Shown here: positions 1-7,876 of the stretch, piece by piece
Numbering within the stretch: the first letter of the stretch is position 1
Layout of the letters: the number at the start of each line of letters is the position of its first letter
From: JAHIZC01 sp043813305
GTDB lineage: Bacteria > Omnitrophota > Gorgyraeia > Gygaellales > Profunditerraquicolaceae
Length of the DNA: 18,727 nucleotides
NCBI GenBank assembly: GCA_043813305.1
Contig: JBDRLC010000007.1
Coordinates: 1 to 18,727, forward strand
Direction of reading: 5' to 3'
Made by a program: the position numbers and the translations under genes
Notes under the pieces: generated by a model
Database searches by the model: none
What the model was told of the DNA's origin: nothing
The model's input: the letters and a program-made list of their open reading frames with translations, nothing else

Positions 1-900
1 GTTCAGGCTGGCGGATAAAGAATCTATCCCTACGGGCCCGCCGCCGTATGTATCTAAAACTAATTTTAATACTCTACGGTCCAGATCATCAAGGCCAGCC
101 TTATCAATTCCTAAATCATCCAAAGTCTTAGCAGCCACCTCTTGGGTCACTTTATCTATCTTTAATACCTGGGCATAATCACGGACTCTGCGCAGCAGCC
201 TATTGGCTATCCTGGGAGTCCCCCTGCTTCGCCTGCCGACCTCTAATGCTGCCTCTTCATCCAAACTCAACCCTAAAATCTTAGCTGAGTGTTTGATAAT
301 CCTGGCTAAATCCTCGACCTTATAAAAATCCAAATTATAAAATATCCCGAATCTCCCTCTAAGCGGTGCCGCCAGGAGTCCGGTCCTGGTGGTTGCGCCG
401 ACGAGAGTAAAGGGCTTAAGATTGAATTTTATCGTCTTAGCATAAGGCCCTTTATCAATCACAAAATCGATCTGAAAACTCTCCATCGCAGGATATAAGA
501 ATTCCTCCACCACCTTGGATAGCCGATGTATCTCATCGATAAAAAGTATATCTCCCTGCTCTAAATTAGTAAGTATCCCGATCAGATCTCCCGCCCGCTC
601 GATTGCCGGTCCTGAGGTAGCTGTAATCTTAGTATGCATCTCATGAGCGAGGATATGTGCCAGGGAAGTCTTACCCAGGCCAGGCGGCCCGCTTAAGAGT
701 ACATGCTCCAGAGGCTCTTTTCTCTCTCTCGCTGCCTGTATTGCAATCTTCAGGTTATCTACCATTTCTTTATGGCCGACGAACTCCGATAATTTACTGG
801 GCCTTAGAGAGATATTTAAAACTACGTCCTCTTCTGATTCTTTTACATCTCTGATGGCAGCCTTACCTTTAATCAGCGCCTGTCTGCTCTGATCGATCAT
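1..900 (-). CDS. ruvB: Holliday junction branch-migration ATPase RuvB (C-terminus cut by window edge)
   Basis: Motor subunit of the RuvAB complex, which drives branch migration of Holliday junctions during recombinational repair. The 300 visible residues read without a stop to the window edge; the family is usually about 330-350 long, so some 30-45 C-terminal residues (rest of the winged-helix domain) lie outside. Seen in the translation: Walker A GPPGLGKT (71-78), Walker B with DEIHRL (about 117-127), sensor 1 GATTRTG (168-174), and the RGTPRIANRLLRR stretch (226-238) that carries the conserved arginines. The ATG at 898-900 lies inside the 3' end of scpA (32-base overlap), and a weak GGAG-type ribosome site sits about 13 bases upstream. 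The N-terminus before the LRP motif is 32 residues, slightly longer than usual. RuvA and RuvC are not visible here. Confidence 0.96.
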   Translation of the reverse strand, partial: MIDQSRQALIKGKAAIRDVKESEEDVVLNISLRPSKLSEFVGHKEMVDNLKIAIQAARERKEPLEHVLLSGPPGLGKTSLAHILAHEMHTKITATSGPAIERAGDLIGILTNLEQGDILFIDEIHRLSKVVEEFLYPAMESFQIDFVIDKGPYAKTIKFNLKPFTLVGATTRTGLLAAPLRGRFGIFYNLDFYKVEDLARIIKHSAKILGLSLDEEAALEVGRRSRGTPRIANRLLRRVRDYAQVLKIDKVTQEVAAKTLDDLGIDKAGLDDLDRRVLKLVLDTYGGGPVGIDSLSASLN

Positions 901-1627
901 AGGGTACGATATTCTCCTTATTTCTAGTGAGCTCTATTTCATCAAATAATCCCTGCTGCCGGGCAACTACTTCTTTCGTCCTCACCAATTCTAAGATTGC
1001 CAAAAAAATCACGATTATTTCTATCTTAGATCTAGCCTTACTAAATAAATCCGAAAGCTTCATTGATTCAACATCCAGCAACAGATGTAATATATCGTGG
1101 ACCTTCTCTTCAATGGTAAATTCGTCTTTGATTACTTCATAAAAAACATCTTTTGGAATATCCTTGAGCGCCCTGGAGAAAGCATTAATCAGATCGAATA
1201 TACTCGCCTCAAAATACACTTCCTTTTCGCTAGTCAACTCTTTATCCAATTCTACTTTCGGGCGTTTGAATACCTCCTTTTGGCCACTCTCCCTCTCCCG
1301 TAAAGTCTTGGCCACCTCTTTATACTTCTCGTATTCCAGGAGGCGTCTGACAAGCTCAGCGCGCGGATCATCCTGCTCCTCCTCCTCCTGTATCTCCTGG
1401 ATAGGAAGGAGCATCTTGGATTTAATCGCCATTAAAGTCGAAGCCATTACTAAAAATTCTCCGGCGATATTTAAATCAAGAAGCTGCATCAGATTGATAT
1501 ACTGCAGATATTGATCGGTAACTTTAGCAATCGGAATATCATAGATATTCAAATGATCCCTCTTTACCAGATATAACAATAAGTCCAGGGGACCTTCAAA
1601 TATCTCTAATTTAATTTTATAGCTCAT
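869..1627 (-). CDS. scpA: Segregation and condensation protein A (ScpA, kleisin)
   Basis: Kleisin subunit that bridges the heads of SMC in the bacterial condensin complex with ScpB, acting on the nucleoid during chromosome segregation. The 252 residues match the family's usual length. The N-terminal FEGPLDLLLYLV motif (10-21) is the classic ScpA signature for the SMC-binding helix bundle. An acidic stretch (79-87, QEEEEQDD) leads into a charged linker. The C-terminal winged-helix region (about 170-230, with VIFLAILELVR) should bind the SMC cap. It starts after a 207-base hairpin-rich gap with only a weak ribosome site (TTAAGA) and overlaps ruvB by 32 bases, so translation of the two is probably coupled. 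ScpB, often encoded next to scpA, is not between these genes. Confidence 0.93.
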   Translation of the reverse strand: MSYKIKLEIFEGPLDLLLYLVKRDHLNIYDIPIAKVTDQYLQYINLMQLLDLNIAGEFLVMASTLMAIKSKMLLPIQEIQEEEEQDDPRAELVRRLLEYEKYKEVAKTLRERESGQKEVFKRPKVELDKELTSEKEVYFEASIFDLINAFSRALKDIPKDVFYEVIKDEFTIEEKVHDILHLLLDVESMKLSDLFSKARSKIEIIVIFLAILELVRTKEVVARQQGLFDEIELTRNKENIVPYDRSEQTGAD

Positions 1628-1834
1628 TCTTAATCACGACACAACTTATGGAGCGAAACGAACATAAGTTGTCTGTCGGAATTACCCCTTGACATCAAAG
1701 ATGTCAAGGGTAAGTTCGCGCATACAATTTATGTCCTTCAACTTTTCGCTCAGGACATAATCCTGAGTCCATCGAAGGATTATGTTTCCTTCGTTCCCTG
1801 TCTGCCGACAGGCAGGCATAAATTATGCACTCTC
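1628..1834. repeat. Non-coding hairpin cluster between trpS and scpA
   Basis: This 207-base gap holds no plausible gene but is densely palindromic. Perfect arms seen: 1641-1650 with 1663-1672 (10 bp); 1686-1696 with 1700-1710 (11 bp, 3-base loop, extended by TTA/GGGTAA pairing past one bulged C); 1729-1737 with 1752-1760 (9 bp); 1755-1764 with 1776-1785 (10 bp, mutually exclusive with the previous pair); and 1816-1828 (6-bp arms around one base). An imperfect palindrome lies at 1797-1816 (inner 5-bp stem CTGCC/GGCAG). None is followed by a T-run on either strand, so these are not ordinary intrinsic terminators. Words such as ccttcga, ctcagga and gagcgaa recall REP-like palindromic repeats of many uncultured bacteria (from memory). 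It could act as an mRNA 3'-end stabiliser, attenuator or mobile REP-like element. Confidence 0.7.
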
Positions 1835-2815
1835 TTATAAATTAATCAGATCTTCTACTTCTCGTATCGTCTTTTGAGCAATCCCGGATGCTTTCTTCTC
1901 GCCCTCTGCCAATAAATCCTCTATCTTACCTTTATCCTCCAGCAGCTTATTCCGCCTCTCCTGAATAGGCGCAAGAAGCTTAACCAGGATTTCTCCTAGC
2001 TGCCTCTTACAATCAGTGCAACCGATTTTAGCTTTCCGGCAGAGTTGATCGATCTCATTCTTTTTCTCTGGAGCAAATACCGCGTAATAATTGCATACAT
2101 TGCACTTCTGGGGATGGCCCGAATCAGTAACTTTAATTCTTGCGGGGTCAGTAAACATATTCTGGACTTTTTTACGGATGATTTCCGGCTGCTCGGAAAG
2201 CGCAATAAAATTATTATAACTCTTACTCATCTTTCTGCCGTCAAGGCCGAGTAGCCTAGTCTCGTTGTTCAAGAGTGCCTTTGGATCAGGAAATATATTC
2301 TTCTTATATAGCCGGTTAAATTTTCTCGCGATCTGCCGCGTCAATTCAAGATGCGGAAGCTGATCTTCTCCCACAGGCACTGCATCTGCCTTATAAATCA
2401 GGATATCCGCAGCCTGCAGGACCGGATACCCTAGAAATCCGTAGGTGCTTAGGTCTCTATTCTTTACCTCTCTTAATTGCTCTTTATAGGTAGGGCATCT
2501 CTCCAGTAATCCCAAAGGAGTAATCGTCGAGAAGATCAGGTATAATTCCAGGTGCTCTTTTACGTGAGATTGGATGAAGATAGTGGACTTTTCAGGATTA
2601 ATACCGCAGGCCATCCAATCAACTACATTGTCAATAGTATTTTCTCTTAGGAGTTTAGGGTTGGCGTACTCTGACATGAATGCATGCCAATCAGCAACCA
2701 TAAATAAACACTCATATTCATCCTGCAGTCTCACCCAGTTCTCTAATGCGCCGACCAAATGTCCTAAATGCAATTTGCCGGTCGGCCGCATACCGCTTAA
2801 TATTTTCTTCTTCAT
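1835..2815 (-). CDS. trpS: Tryptophanyl-tRNA synthetase with a predicted iron-sulfur cysteine motif
   Basis: Class I aminoacyl-tRNA synthetase that charges tRNA-Trp in the cytosol. The 326-residue length is typical of bacterial TrpRS. The HIGH-type motif is HLGH (16-19) and the KMSKS motif is intact (195-199). GEDQ (149-152) and the surrounding active-site segments also fit TrpRS rather than TyrRS. In the anticodon-binding helical domain there is a cysteine set C238, C241, C259, C266, C269. The last three have exactly the C-x6-C-x2-C spacing of the [4Fe-4S] cluster described in Thermotoga maritima TrpRS (C-x22-C-x6-C-x2-C); the first ligand would be C238 or C241. Its ATG overlaps the infB stop as ATGA, with an AGGAAA ribosome site 4 bases upstream, so it is translationally coupled to infB. 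It is followed by the hairpin cluster. Confidence 0.96.
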   Translation of the reverse strand: MKKKILSGMRPTGKLHLGHLVGALENWVRLQDEYECLFMVADWHAFMSEYANPKLLRENTIDNVVDWMACGINPEKSTIFIQSHVKEHLELYLIFSTITPLGLLERCPTYKEQLREVKNRDLSTYGFLGYPVLQAADILIYKADAVPVGEDQLPHLELTRQIARKFNRLYKKNIFPDPKALLNNETRLLGLDGRKMSKSYNNFIALSEQPEIIRKKVQNMFTDPARIKVTDSGHPQKCNVCNYYAVFAPEKKNEIDQLCRKAKIGCTDCKRQLGEILVKLLAPIQERRNKLLEDKGKIEDLLAEGEKKASGIAQKTIREVEDLINL

Positions 2816-4875
2816 AGTTTCCTGGCTATTTTCTGGAGTTCGTAGGCTTCGATCACATCGCCTTCTTGTATCTGATCAAATCCTGCCAAGGCTATTCCGC
2901 ATTCAAAACCTTCGGCGACTTCCTTTACATCATCTTTAAAACGCTTAAGCGATAAAAGCTTACCCTCAAATACAACCTGGCCGTTCCTCACCAGATCGAC
3001 CATACACGAGCGATTAATCTTGCCCTTATTCACTATACATCCTGCTATCGTTCCGAAGCTGGATAACCTAAAAACCTTACGTATCTGGCATTTACCAAGC
3101 ATCACCTTCTTGATCTTAGGTTCAAGCATCCCTTCAACCGCAGCTTTTATATCATTTGCCAATTCGTAAATTACATTATAGGTCTTGATCTCAATTCCCT
3201 CTTTACTTACCATCTCCTTTGCTCGGGCATCAGCCACAACGTTAAAACCGATAATCAAGGCATTAGAGGCAACTGCTAAAACGACATCGGAAGTGTTTAT
3301 ATTGCCGACACCGGTATGGATTATCCCGATTTTGATTTCCGAAACTTGCAGTTTACCCAATACATCCTTTGTTGCCTCAAGGGTACCCTGAACATCCGCC
3401 TTAATGATTAGTTTTAATTCTTTAATCTTTCCTTGTTCTATCTGAGAATGCAGATCTTCTAAGCTGATCTTCTTAACTGTCTTCATCTGATCCTGTTTCT
3501 CTTTATTCAAACGCAGCGCTGCCAGTTCCTTTGCTTTCTTCTCATCTTCGATCACAAAAAACTGCTCCCCTGCTAAAGGCACCCCGGATATACCTAAAAC
3601 CTCAACCGGACAACCTGGCAGAGCAGAGGTTACGGATCTGCCATGGTCATCAAACATCGCTCTGATCTTTCCGTAAAACTTTCCTACGATTATATTGTGA
3701 TTAAGCTTTAATGTACCGTTCTGAATCAATAGGGTCGATACCGGGCCCCTCCCCTTGGTCATCTTTGCTTCCACCACCACCCCTTGAGCGATTCGGTCAG
3801 GATTCGCCTTCAGCTCTAACATCTGGGCTTCCAGGATAATCATCTCTAAAAGATTATCTACTCCCTCACCTGTTTTTGCTGAGACAGGAACGGTAACAGT
3901 CTTGCCGCCCCAGCCTTCCGCAACAAGGTCATTCTTTGAAAGCTGTTTCTTCACCCTGTCGATATCCACACCGGTCTTATCAATTTTATTTATCGCTACG
4001 ATAATCGGTACCTCTGCAGCCCGGGCATGGTCTATAGCCTCCTGCGTCTGAGGCATGATCCCGTCATCCGCAGCTACTACTAAAACCACCAAATCCGTTA
4101 TGCTCGCTCCTCGGGCTCGCATCGCAGTAAAAGCCTCATGGCCCGGAGTATCAAGAAAGGTGATCTCTCCGCGGGGAAGAACTACTCTATAGGCACCGAT
4201 ATGCTGCGTAATCCCTCCATGCTCACGATCTACAACATTAGTCTTCCTGATCGCATCTAAAAGTGAGGTCTTGCCATGGTCGACATGCCCCATCAAAGTT
4301 ACCACCGGAGCTCTAAACTTTAGATCCTTGGCATGATCTTCTTTTTGATGAATTTGTAAAGCTAGCTCCTCCTTCCCGGGAGCCTTTCTTATTCCGTAGC
4401 CGTACTTCTCGCAGACTTCCTTAACAGTAGATTCATCCAGAGACTGATTTATACCAACCATCACCCTCATACCCATCAGAGTTTTGATGATTAGAGAAGG
4501 TTTCTGCTGCAACTTAACAGCTAGATCTTTTACCGCTACTGGAAAATCCAACTCTAACTCTTTTAAGGGAACCGAAGGAGGAATAACTGAAATTTCTGGT
4601 TCTTTTTCTATTTGTACCGGCTTGATCTTCTTTTCTATTCTAGGCTTTTTTATTCTTTCCTTAACTTTAGGTGTTTCTATTACAACTTTAGGTGTTTCTA
4701 TTGCGGGTTTAGGGATAGGGGTAACCTCTACGACTTCCTTTTTAGGCTTAAGGGACCTTGGCACCGCTGTTTTTTTAGTGGATTTGACTTTTGGGGAGCG
4801 CTTTGTCGTCTTCTTTACCTTAACCGTTGTAGTCGTCTTCTTAGGTACAGGTTTTTCTTTTTTTATTTTTTTCAT
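2812..4875 (-). CDS. infB: Translation initiation factor IF-2
   Basis: GTPase that places initiator fMet-tRNA in the ribosomal P site and promotes subunit joining. The product is 687 residues, short beside the roughly 890 of E. coli because the N-terminal extension is small. That extension (1-110) is Lys/Pro/Thr-rich and low-complexity, with a 7-residue repeat around 59-71. The IF2 N-terminal helical module covers about 112-165. The G domain shows G1 GHVDHGKT (196-203), G2 around T223, G3 DTPGH (242-246), G4 NKID (296-299) and G5 SAK (332-334). The EF-Tu-like domain 2 and C-terminal fMet-tRNA-binding domains fill the rest. It begins 11 bases after nusA with no clear ribosome site and overlaps trpS by 4 bases. 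The nusA-infB pairing is one of the most conserved bacterial gene orders. Confidence 0.98.
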   Translation of the reverse strand: MKKIKKEKPVPKKTTTTVKVKKTTKRSPKVKSTKKTAVPRSLKPKKEVVEVTPIPKPAIETPKVVIETPKVKERIKKPRIEKKIKPVQIEKEPEISVIPPSVPLKELELDFPVAVKDLAVKLQQKPSLIIKTLMGMRVMVGINQSLDESTVKEVCEKYGYGIRKAPGKEELALQIHQKEDHAKDLKFRAPVVTLMGHVDHGKTSLLDAIRKTNVVDREHGGITQHIGAYRVVLPRGEITFLDTPGHEAFTAMRARGASITDLVVLVVAADDGIMPQTQEAIDHARAAEVPIIVAINKIDKTGVDIDRVKKQLSKNDLVAEGWGGKTVTVPVSAKTGEGVDNLLEMIILEAQMLELKANPDRIAQGVVVEAKMTKGRGPVSTLLIQNGTLKLNHNIIVGKFYGKIRAMFDDHGRSVTSALPGCPVEVLGISGVPLAGEQFFVIEDEKKAKELAALRLNKEKQDQMKTVKKISLEDLHSQIEQGKIKELKLIIKADVQGTLEATKDVLGKLQVSEIKIGIIHTGVGNINTSDVVLAVASNALIIGFNVVADARAKEMVSKEGIEIKTYNVIYELANDIKAAVEGMLEPKIKKVMLGKCQIRKVFRLSSFGTIAGCIVNKGKINRSCMVDLVRNGQVVFEGKLLSLKRFKDDVKEVAEGFECGIALAGFDQIQEGDVIEAYELQKIARKL
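4663..4702 (-). repeat. Two 19-bp direct repeats (period 21) in the infB N-terminal extension
   Basis: The word aactttaggtgtttctatt occurs at 4663-4681 and again at 4684-4702, identical and offset by 21 bases. It encodes a repeated heptapeptide (ETPKV-type) in the disordered Lys/Pro-rich N-terminus of IF-2. The period of seven codons keeps the frame. This looks like slippage expansion in a tolerant protein segment. It is distinct from the 7-bp arrays elsewhere because its unit is 21 bp and nearly exact. Confidence 0.85.
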
Positions 4876-4886
4876 AGTTAATTATT

Positions 4887-6113
4887 CTACTTTAACTTCT
4901 TGGCTCCTTCAATAATTTTTTCGGCTTTCTTTTCGCCGATACCTTTTATAGCAGTCAGGCCTTTAACGCCTGCTTGCAGAAGTTCCTCCAAAGTATTTAT
5001 GCCTGCCTGCTCTAGGCTGACGAGCATCTTTTCTCCTACTCCCGAAAGCTGCTTTAATGAAGATTCTTTTTCCTTCGTTTTCTTTTCCTTCTTTACTTGT
5101 TTCGTTTTCTTTTCTTTCTTCTCCTGCTTCTTCTTTTGCTCTTGGGCTTCCTTCTCCATAACTGCCATAGTAGAAGTTGCTCTTGTGCGAATATCCAGTT
5201 CCCAGCCTACAAGACGTGATGCCAATCTTACATTCTGGCCGTGTTTGCCGATAGCCAGCGATAATTGATCATCCTCCACGATCACCTCTGCTTTTTTCTT
5301 CTCTTTGTCTAACTTTATCTCGCTTACCTGGGCAGGAGAAAGCGCGGCTTTTATATATTCTTTTATATCCTCGCTAAAACGGACGATATCGATCTTCTCT
5401 CCCTGCAGTTCATTAACGATATTCCTCACCCGGTTGCCGCGCATACCCACACAGGCCCCTACCGAATCTACCTTTTCATTTTTTGACCAAACTGCTAATT
5501 TGGTACGCTCTCCGGGATAACGTGAGATAGATTTTATCTCTACAATCCCTTCATAGATCTCAGGAACCTCTAGTTCAAATAATTTTTTTACAAAATTAGG
5601 GTGTGCCCGGGATAAAATAATCTGAGCGCCCTTGGCCTCCTTACGTGCTTCCACAACATAGGATCTTATCCGCTGGCCCTGTTTGTATTCATCTTTGGGT
5701 GATTGCTCCCGTTTAAACAATACGCCCTCCGCCTTACCCAAAAGATCGATGACGATGTTACCTTTTTCAAACCTGTATACTGTCCCGCTTACGATCTCCC
5801 CTACCTTACCCTGAAACTCATTAAATATAACGTCCTTCTCTGCCTCGCGTATCTTCTGTATGATTACCTGGCGGGCAGTAGAGGCAGCGATACGGCCAAA
5901 GTCTATATTTGTAACTTCTTTATCATCTCTGAACGCTTTAATATCACCGCTTTCAGGATCAAGATTAATCTTTAGATCTTCGCCTGGCTTAAGGTCGATT
6001 ACCTTCTTAATGGCACTTAAGAGTGCTGCTTCCACAGCCTCAATCAACACTTCTTTTTTAATGCCTTTTTCTCTTTCAATCTGCTCAATGATTGCTAACA
6101 ATTCATGGCTCAT
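4887..6113 (-). CDS. nusA: Transcription termination/antitermination factor NusA
   Basis: RNA polymerase-associated factor that modulates pausing, termination and antitermination. It is 408 residues long. Domain order: RNA-polymerase-binding N-terminal domain (about 1-100), S1 domain (about 105-170), KH1 with GACVGMRGNRV (219-229) and KH2 with AIGKHGQNVRLA (287-298). A highly charged Lys/Glu/Gln linker (about 319-350) then leads to a C-terminal helix-hairpin-helix module (353-408, with LSGVGEKM and IKGIGEKKAEKI). The E. coli acidic-repeat pair is thus represented by one HhH-type domain on a long basic linker. A good ribosome site (AGGAGA) precedes the ATG by about 8 bases. Gaps are 10 bases to rimP upstream and 11 bases to infB downstream, the standard rimP-nusA-infB order. 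Confidence 0.97.
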   Translation of the reverse strand: MSHELLAIIEQIEREKGIKKEVLIEAVEAALLSAIKKVIDLKPGEDLKINLDPESGDIKAFRDDKEVTNIDFGRIAASTARQVIIQKIREAEKDVIFNEFQGKVGEIVSGTVYRFEKGNIVIDLLGKAEGVLFKREQSPKDEYKQGQRIRSYVVEARKEAKGAQIILSRAHPNFVKKLFELEVPEIYEGIVEIKSISRYPGERTKLAVWSKNEKVDSVGACVGMRGNRVRNIVNELQGEKIDIVRFSEDIKEYIKAALSPAQVSEIKLDKEKKKAEVIVEDDQLSLAIGKHGQNVRLASRLVGWELDIRTRATSTMAVMEKEAQEQKKKQEKKEKKTKQVKKEKKTKEKESSLKQLSGVGEKMLVSLEQAGINTLEELLQAGVKGLTAIKGIGEKKAEKIIEGAKKLK

Positions 6114-6123
6114 TGCTCTTCTC

Positions 6124-6582
6124 CTAGATTATCTGTTTTGCCTTATTGATTTTAGATAAAGGTATTTCCGATAGATTACCGTTTATATCAACGTAAACAG
6201 AATCCCCTTCTACTTTACTGATTATACCATCCCATTCAATCTTGCCGTTGATTAACTCCCTCAGGAAAAACTTCGCCTTTTTATTAAGGCAGCGCAAAAA
6301 ATCACCTCTGTTTACTAGAGGCCTATCCAGGCCGGGAGAAGATACCTCCAGAATATATTGCTGCCCTAAGACCCCTTTTTCATCCAAGATCCTCCCGATC
6401 GATTCATTTAGATAAGTACATTCATCCAGGCTTATCCCGCCTTCAGGACTATCTGCCAATATCCTTAAGAATAGATTCCTGCCTTCATAGCGATATATAA
6501 AATCCACTAACTCTTTGCCTTCACCTTCAAGATAATCTTTGATAATAATCCTTAGCTCATTAATTAGTTCTACGTTATACAT
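6124..6582 (-). CDS. rimP: Ribosome maturation factor RimP
   Basis: Cytosolic assembly factor for the 30S subunit. The 152-residue length is typical of the family. The central YILEVSSPGLDRPL segment (77-90) is the family signature, and the C-terminal half (about 95-152) fits the SH3-like domain. The start lies inside the 3' end of proS (8-base overlap) and is preceded by AAAGGAA in a suitable position. It sits directly before nusA, the expected neighbour. Confidence 0.95.
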   Translation of the reverse strand: MYNVELINELRIIIKDYLEGEGKELVDFIYRYEGRNLFLRILADSPEGGISLDECTYLNESIGRILDEKGVLGQQYILEVSSPGLDRPLVNRGDFLRCLNKKAKFFLRELINGKIEWDGIISKVEGDSVYVDINGNLSEIPLSKINKAKQII

Positions 6583-7876
6583 TTATGAGTTCCTTTATCT
6601 CTTTTAAAATCTCCGCTTTCTTTTTTATAATCTTTCCCTGATTATGCCTTAGCTTTAATTCTAAATTCCCAGTCTCTAGCGATTCCTTGCCTGTAATTAA
6701 TTGTAGCGGGATTCCCAGAAGGTCGGCATCCTTAAATTTTACACCCGCCCTTTCATCCCGATCATCGAGAATCACTTCAATACCCATTTTTCTCAGGTGA
6801 TTATAGGAATCTTCGGCTGATTTCATGATCTCCCGGTCAGTGACATCCAACGGCAGGACGATTATTTTATAAGGCGCAACTTCCCCAGGCCAAATAATCC
6901 CATCTTTATCATTGTTCTGCTCGATTATCGCAGAGATCAACCTTGAGACGCCGATACCATAACAGCCCATGATCACGGGGTTCAATTTTCCATGAGCATC
7001 AAGAAAATTTGCACTTAAAACAGAGCTGTATTTCGTCCCTAGTTTAAAAATGTGCCCGACCTCGATGGTATTGACCTTTTCTGTCTTAAGATTACATTTC
7101 GGACAACTTTCATTTCCGCCTTCCTTGTACCCCGTTAGAGAAGAATGCTCATCAGGGTAAGATTTCTCTAACGGGGTATAGGCCTTGGTTGACTTACACT
7201 TGGGGCAGACTAAAACTATATCCTCTCCGTCCTTTGCCGGAACCATATATTCATGAGAAACATTACCGCCCATTACACCCGGATTCGCTTCGGTGATCAA
7301 AAAATTAAGCCCGCATCTTTTGAATATCTTTTTATAGGCATCGTAGATCAACTGGTAATTCTTATCTAATCCATCTTCGTCTTTATCAAAACTGTATGCA
7401 TCCTTCATAATAAATTCACATGCCCTGATTAAACCAAAGCGCGGCCGGATTTCATCACGGAACTTATTCTGTATCTGGTAGAGGATTATCGGAAGCTGTT
7501 TATAGCTGGAGATGTGATTTTTCACTAAATCCGTAATTACCTCTTCGTGCGTAGGGCCTAAACTCACCTTGCGGCCGCGGCGGTCGACGAACTTAATCAT
7601 TACCTCGCCCAGATCTTTATCCCTGCCGGTCTTCTGCCATAATTCCAGCGGTTGCAATGCCGGAAGCAGAACCTCGGCTGCGCCGCAGGCATTCATCTCT
7701 TCCCGGATTATTCTTTGAATATTAGTTAAGACTTTAAAACCCAGCGGCAGGTATGAATAAACCCCTGCCATAAGCATACGCATCAACCCTGCGCGCAGCA
7801 TAAGCCGATGACTGATAATCTCTGCTTCCTGAGGAGGTTCTTTTAAAGTAGGTATAAAAGTCTTTGACCAATACAT
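6575..7876 (-). CDS. proS: Prolyl-tRNA synthetase, short form lacking the INS editing domain
   Basis: Class II aminoacyl-tRNA synthetase that charges tRNA-Pro. The product is 433 residues, against about 570 for the common bacterial type. Present are GPTHEE (107-112), motif 2 with FRDEIRPRFG (139-148) and FIMKDAYSF (155-163), motif 3 GCYGIGVSRL (304-313) and the C-terminal anticodon-binding domain (about 334-433). The roughly 180-residue INS domain that hydrolyses Ala-tRNA-Pro normally sits between motifs 2 and 3. Here only about 30 residues separate two CPKC pairs (C224/C227 and C258/C261), which look like a small zinc-ribbon knuckle. Cis-editing of mischarged Ala should therefore be absent. 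The ATG follows a GAGGAAG ribosome site and shares one base with the ispG stop (TAATG). Its 3' end overlaps rimP by 8 bases. Confidence 0.95.
   Translation of the reverse strand: MYWSKTFIPTLKEPPQEAEIISHRLMLRAGLMRMLMAGVYSYLPLGFKVLTNIQRIIREEMNACGAAEVLLPALQPLELWQKTGRDKDLGEVMIKFVDRRGRKVSLGPTHEEVITDLVKNHISSYKQLPIILYQIQNKFRDEIRPRFGLIRACEFIMKDAYSFDKDEDGLDKNYQLIYDAYKKIFKRCGLNFLITEANPGVMGGNVSHEYMVPAKDGEDIVLVCPKCKSTKAYTPLEKSYPDEHSSLTGYKEGGNESCPKCNLKTEKVNTIEVGHIFKLGTKYSSVLSANFLDAHGKLNPVIMGCYGIGVSRLISAIIEQNNDKDGIIWPGEVAPYKIIVLPLDVTDREIMKSAEDSYNHLRKMGIEVILDDRDERAGVKFKDADLLGIPLQLITGKESLETGNLELKLRHNQGKIIKKKAEILKEIKELINV

Noticed and set aside
657..854. Plus-strand open frames, here and throughout the window (for example 1164-1514, 4484-4915, 10507-11070)
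   Set aside because: All lie opposite well-supported minus-strand genes, show no recognisable domains and have low-complexity or codon-shadow composition. They are antisense shadows.
1369..1390. CTC-rich trinucleotide tract in scpA
   Set aside because: It encodes the run of glutamates in the acidic linker common in ScpA and needs no further explanation.
1686..1710. TTGACA inside the 11-bp stem as a -35 box for scpA
   Set aside because: With a 17-base spacing the -10 position reads TAATTC, a poor match; the hexamer is part of the palindrome and occurs on both strands.
1628..1834. T-box or other riboswitch leader, or a tRNA
   Set aside because: No T-box sequence, no cloverleaf and no known aptamer core could be recognised; the stems look like repeat palindromes.
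1996..2205. Minus-strand open frame inside trpS
   Set aside because: It is out of frame with a gene that has all its catalytic motifs intact; the product has no recognisable feature.
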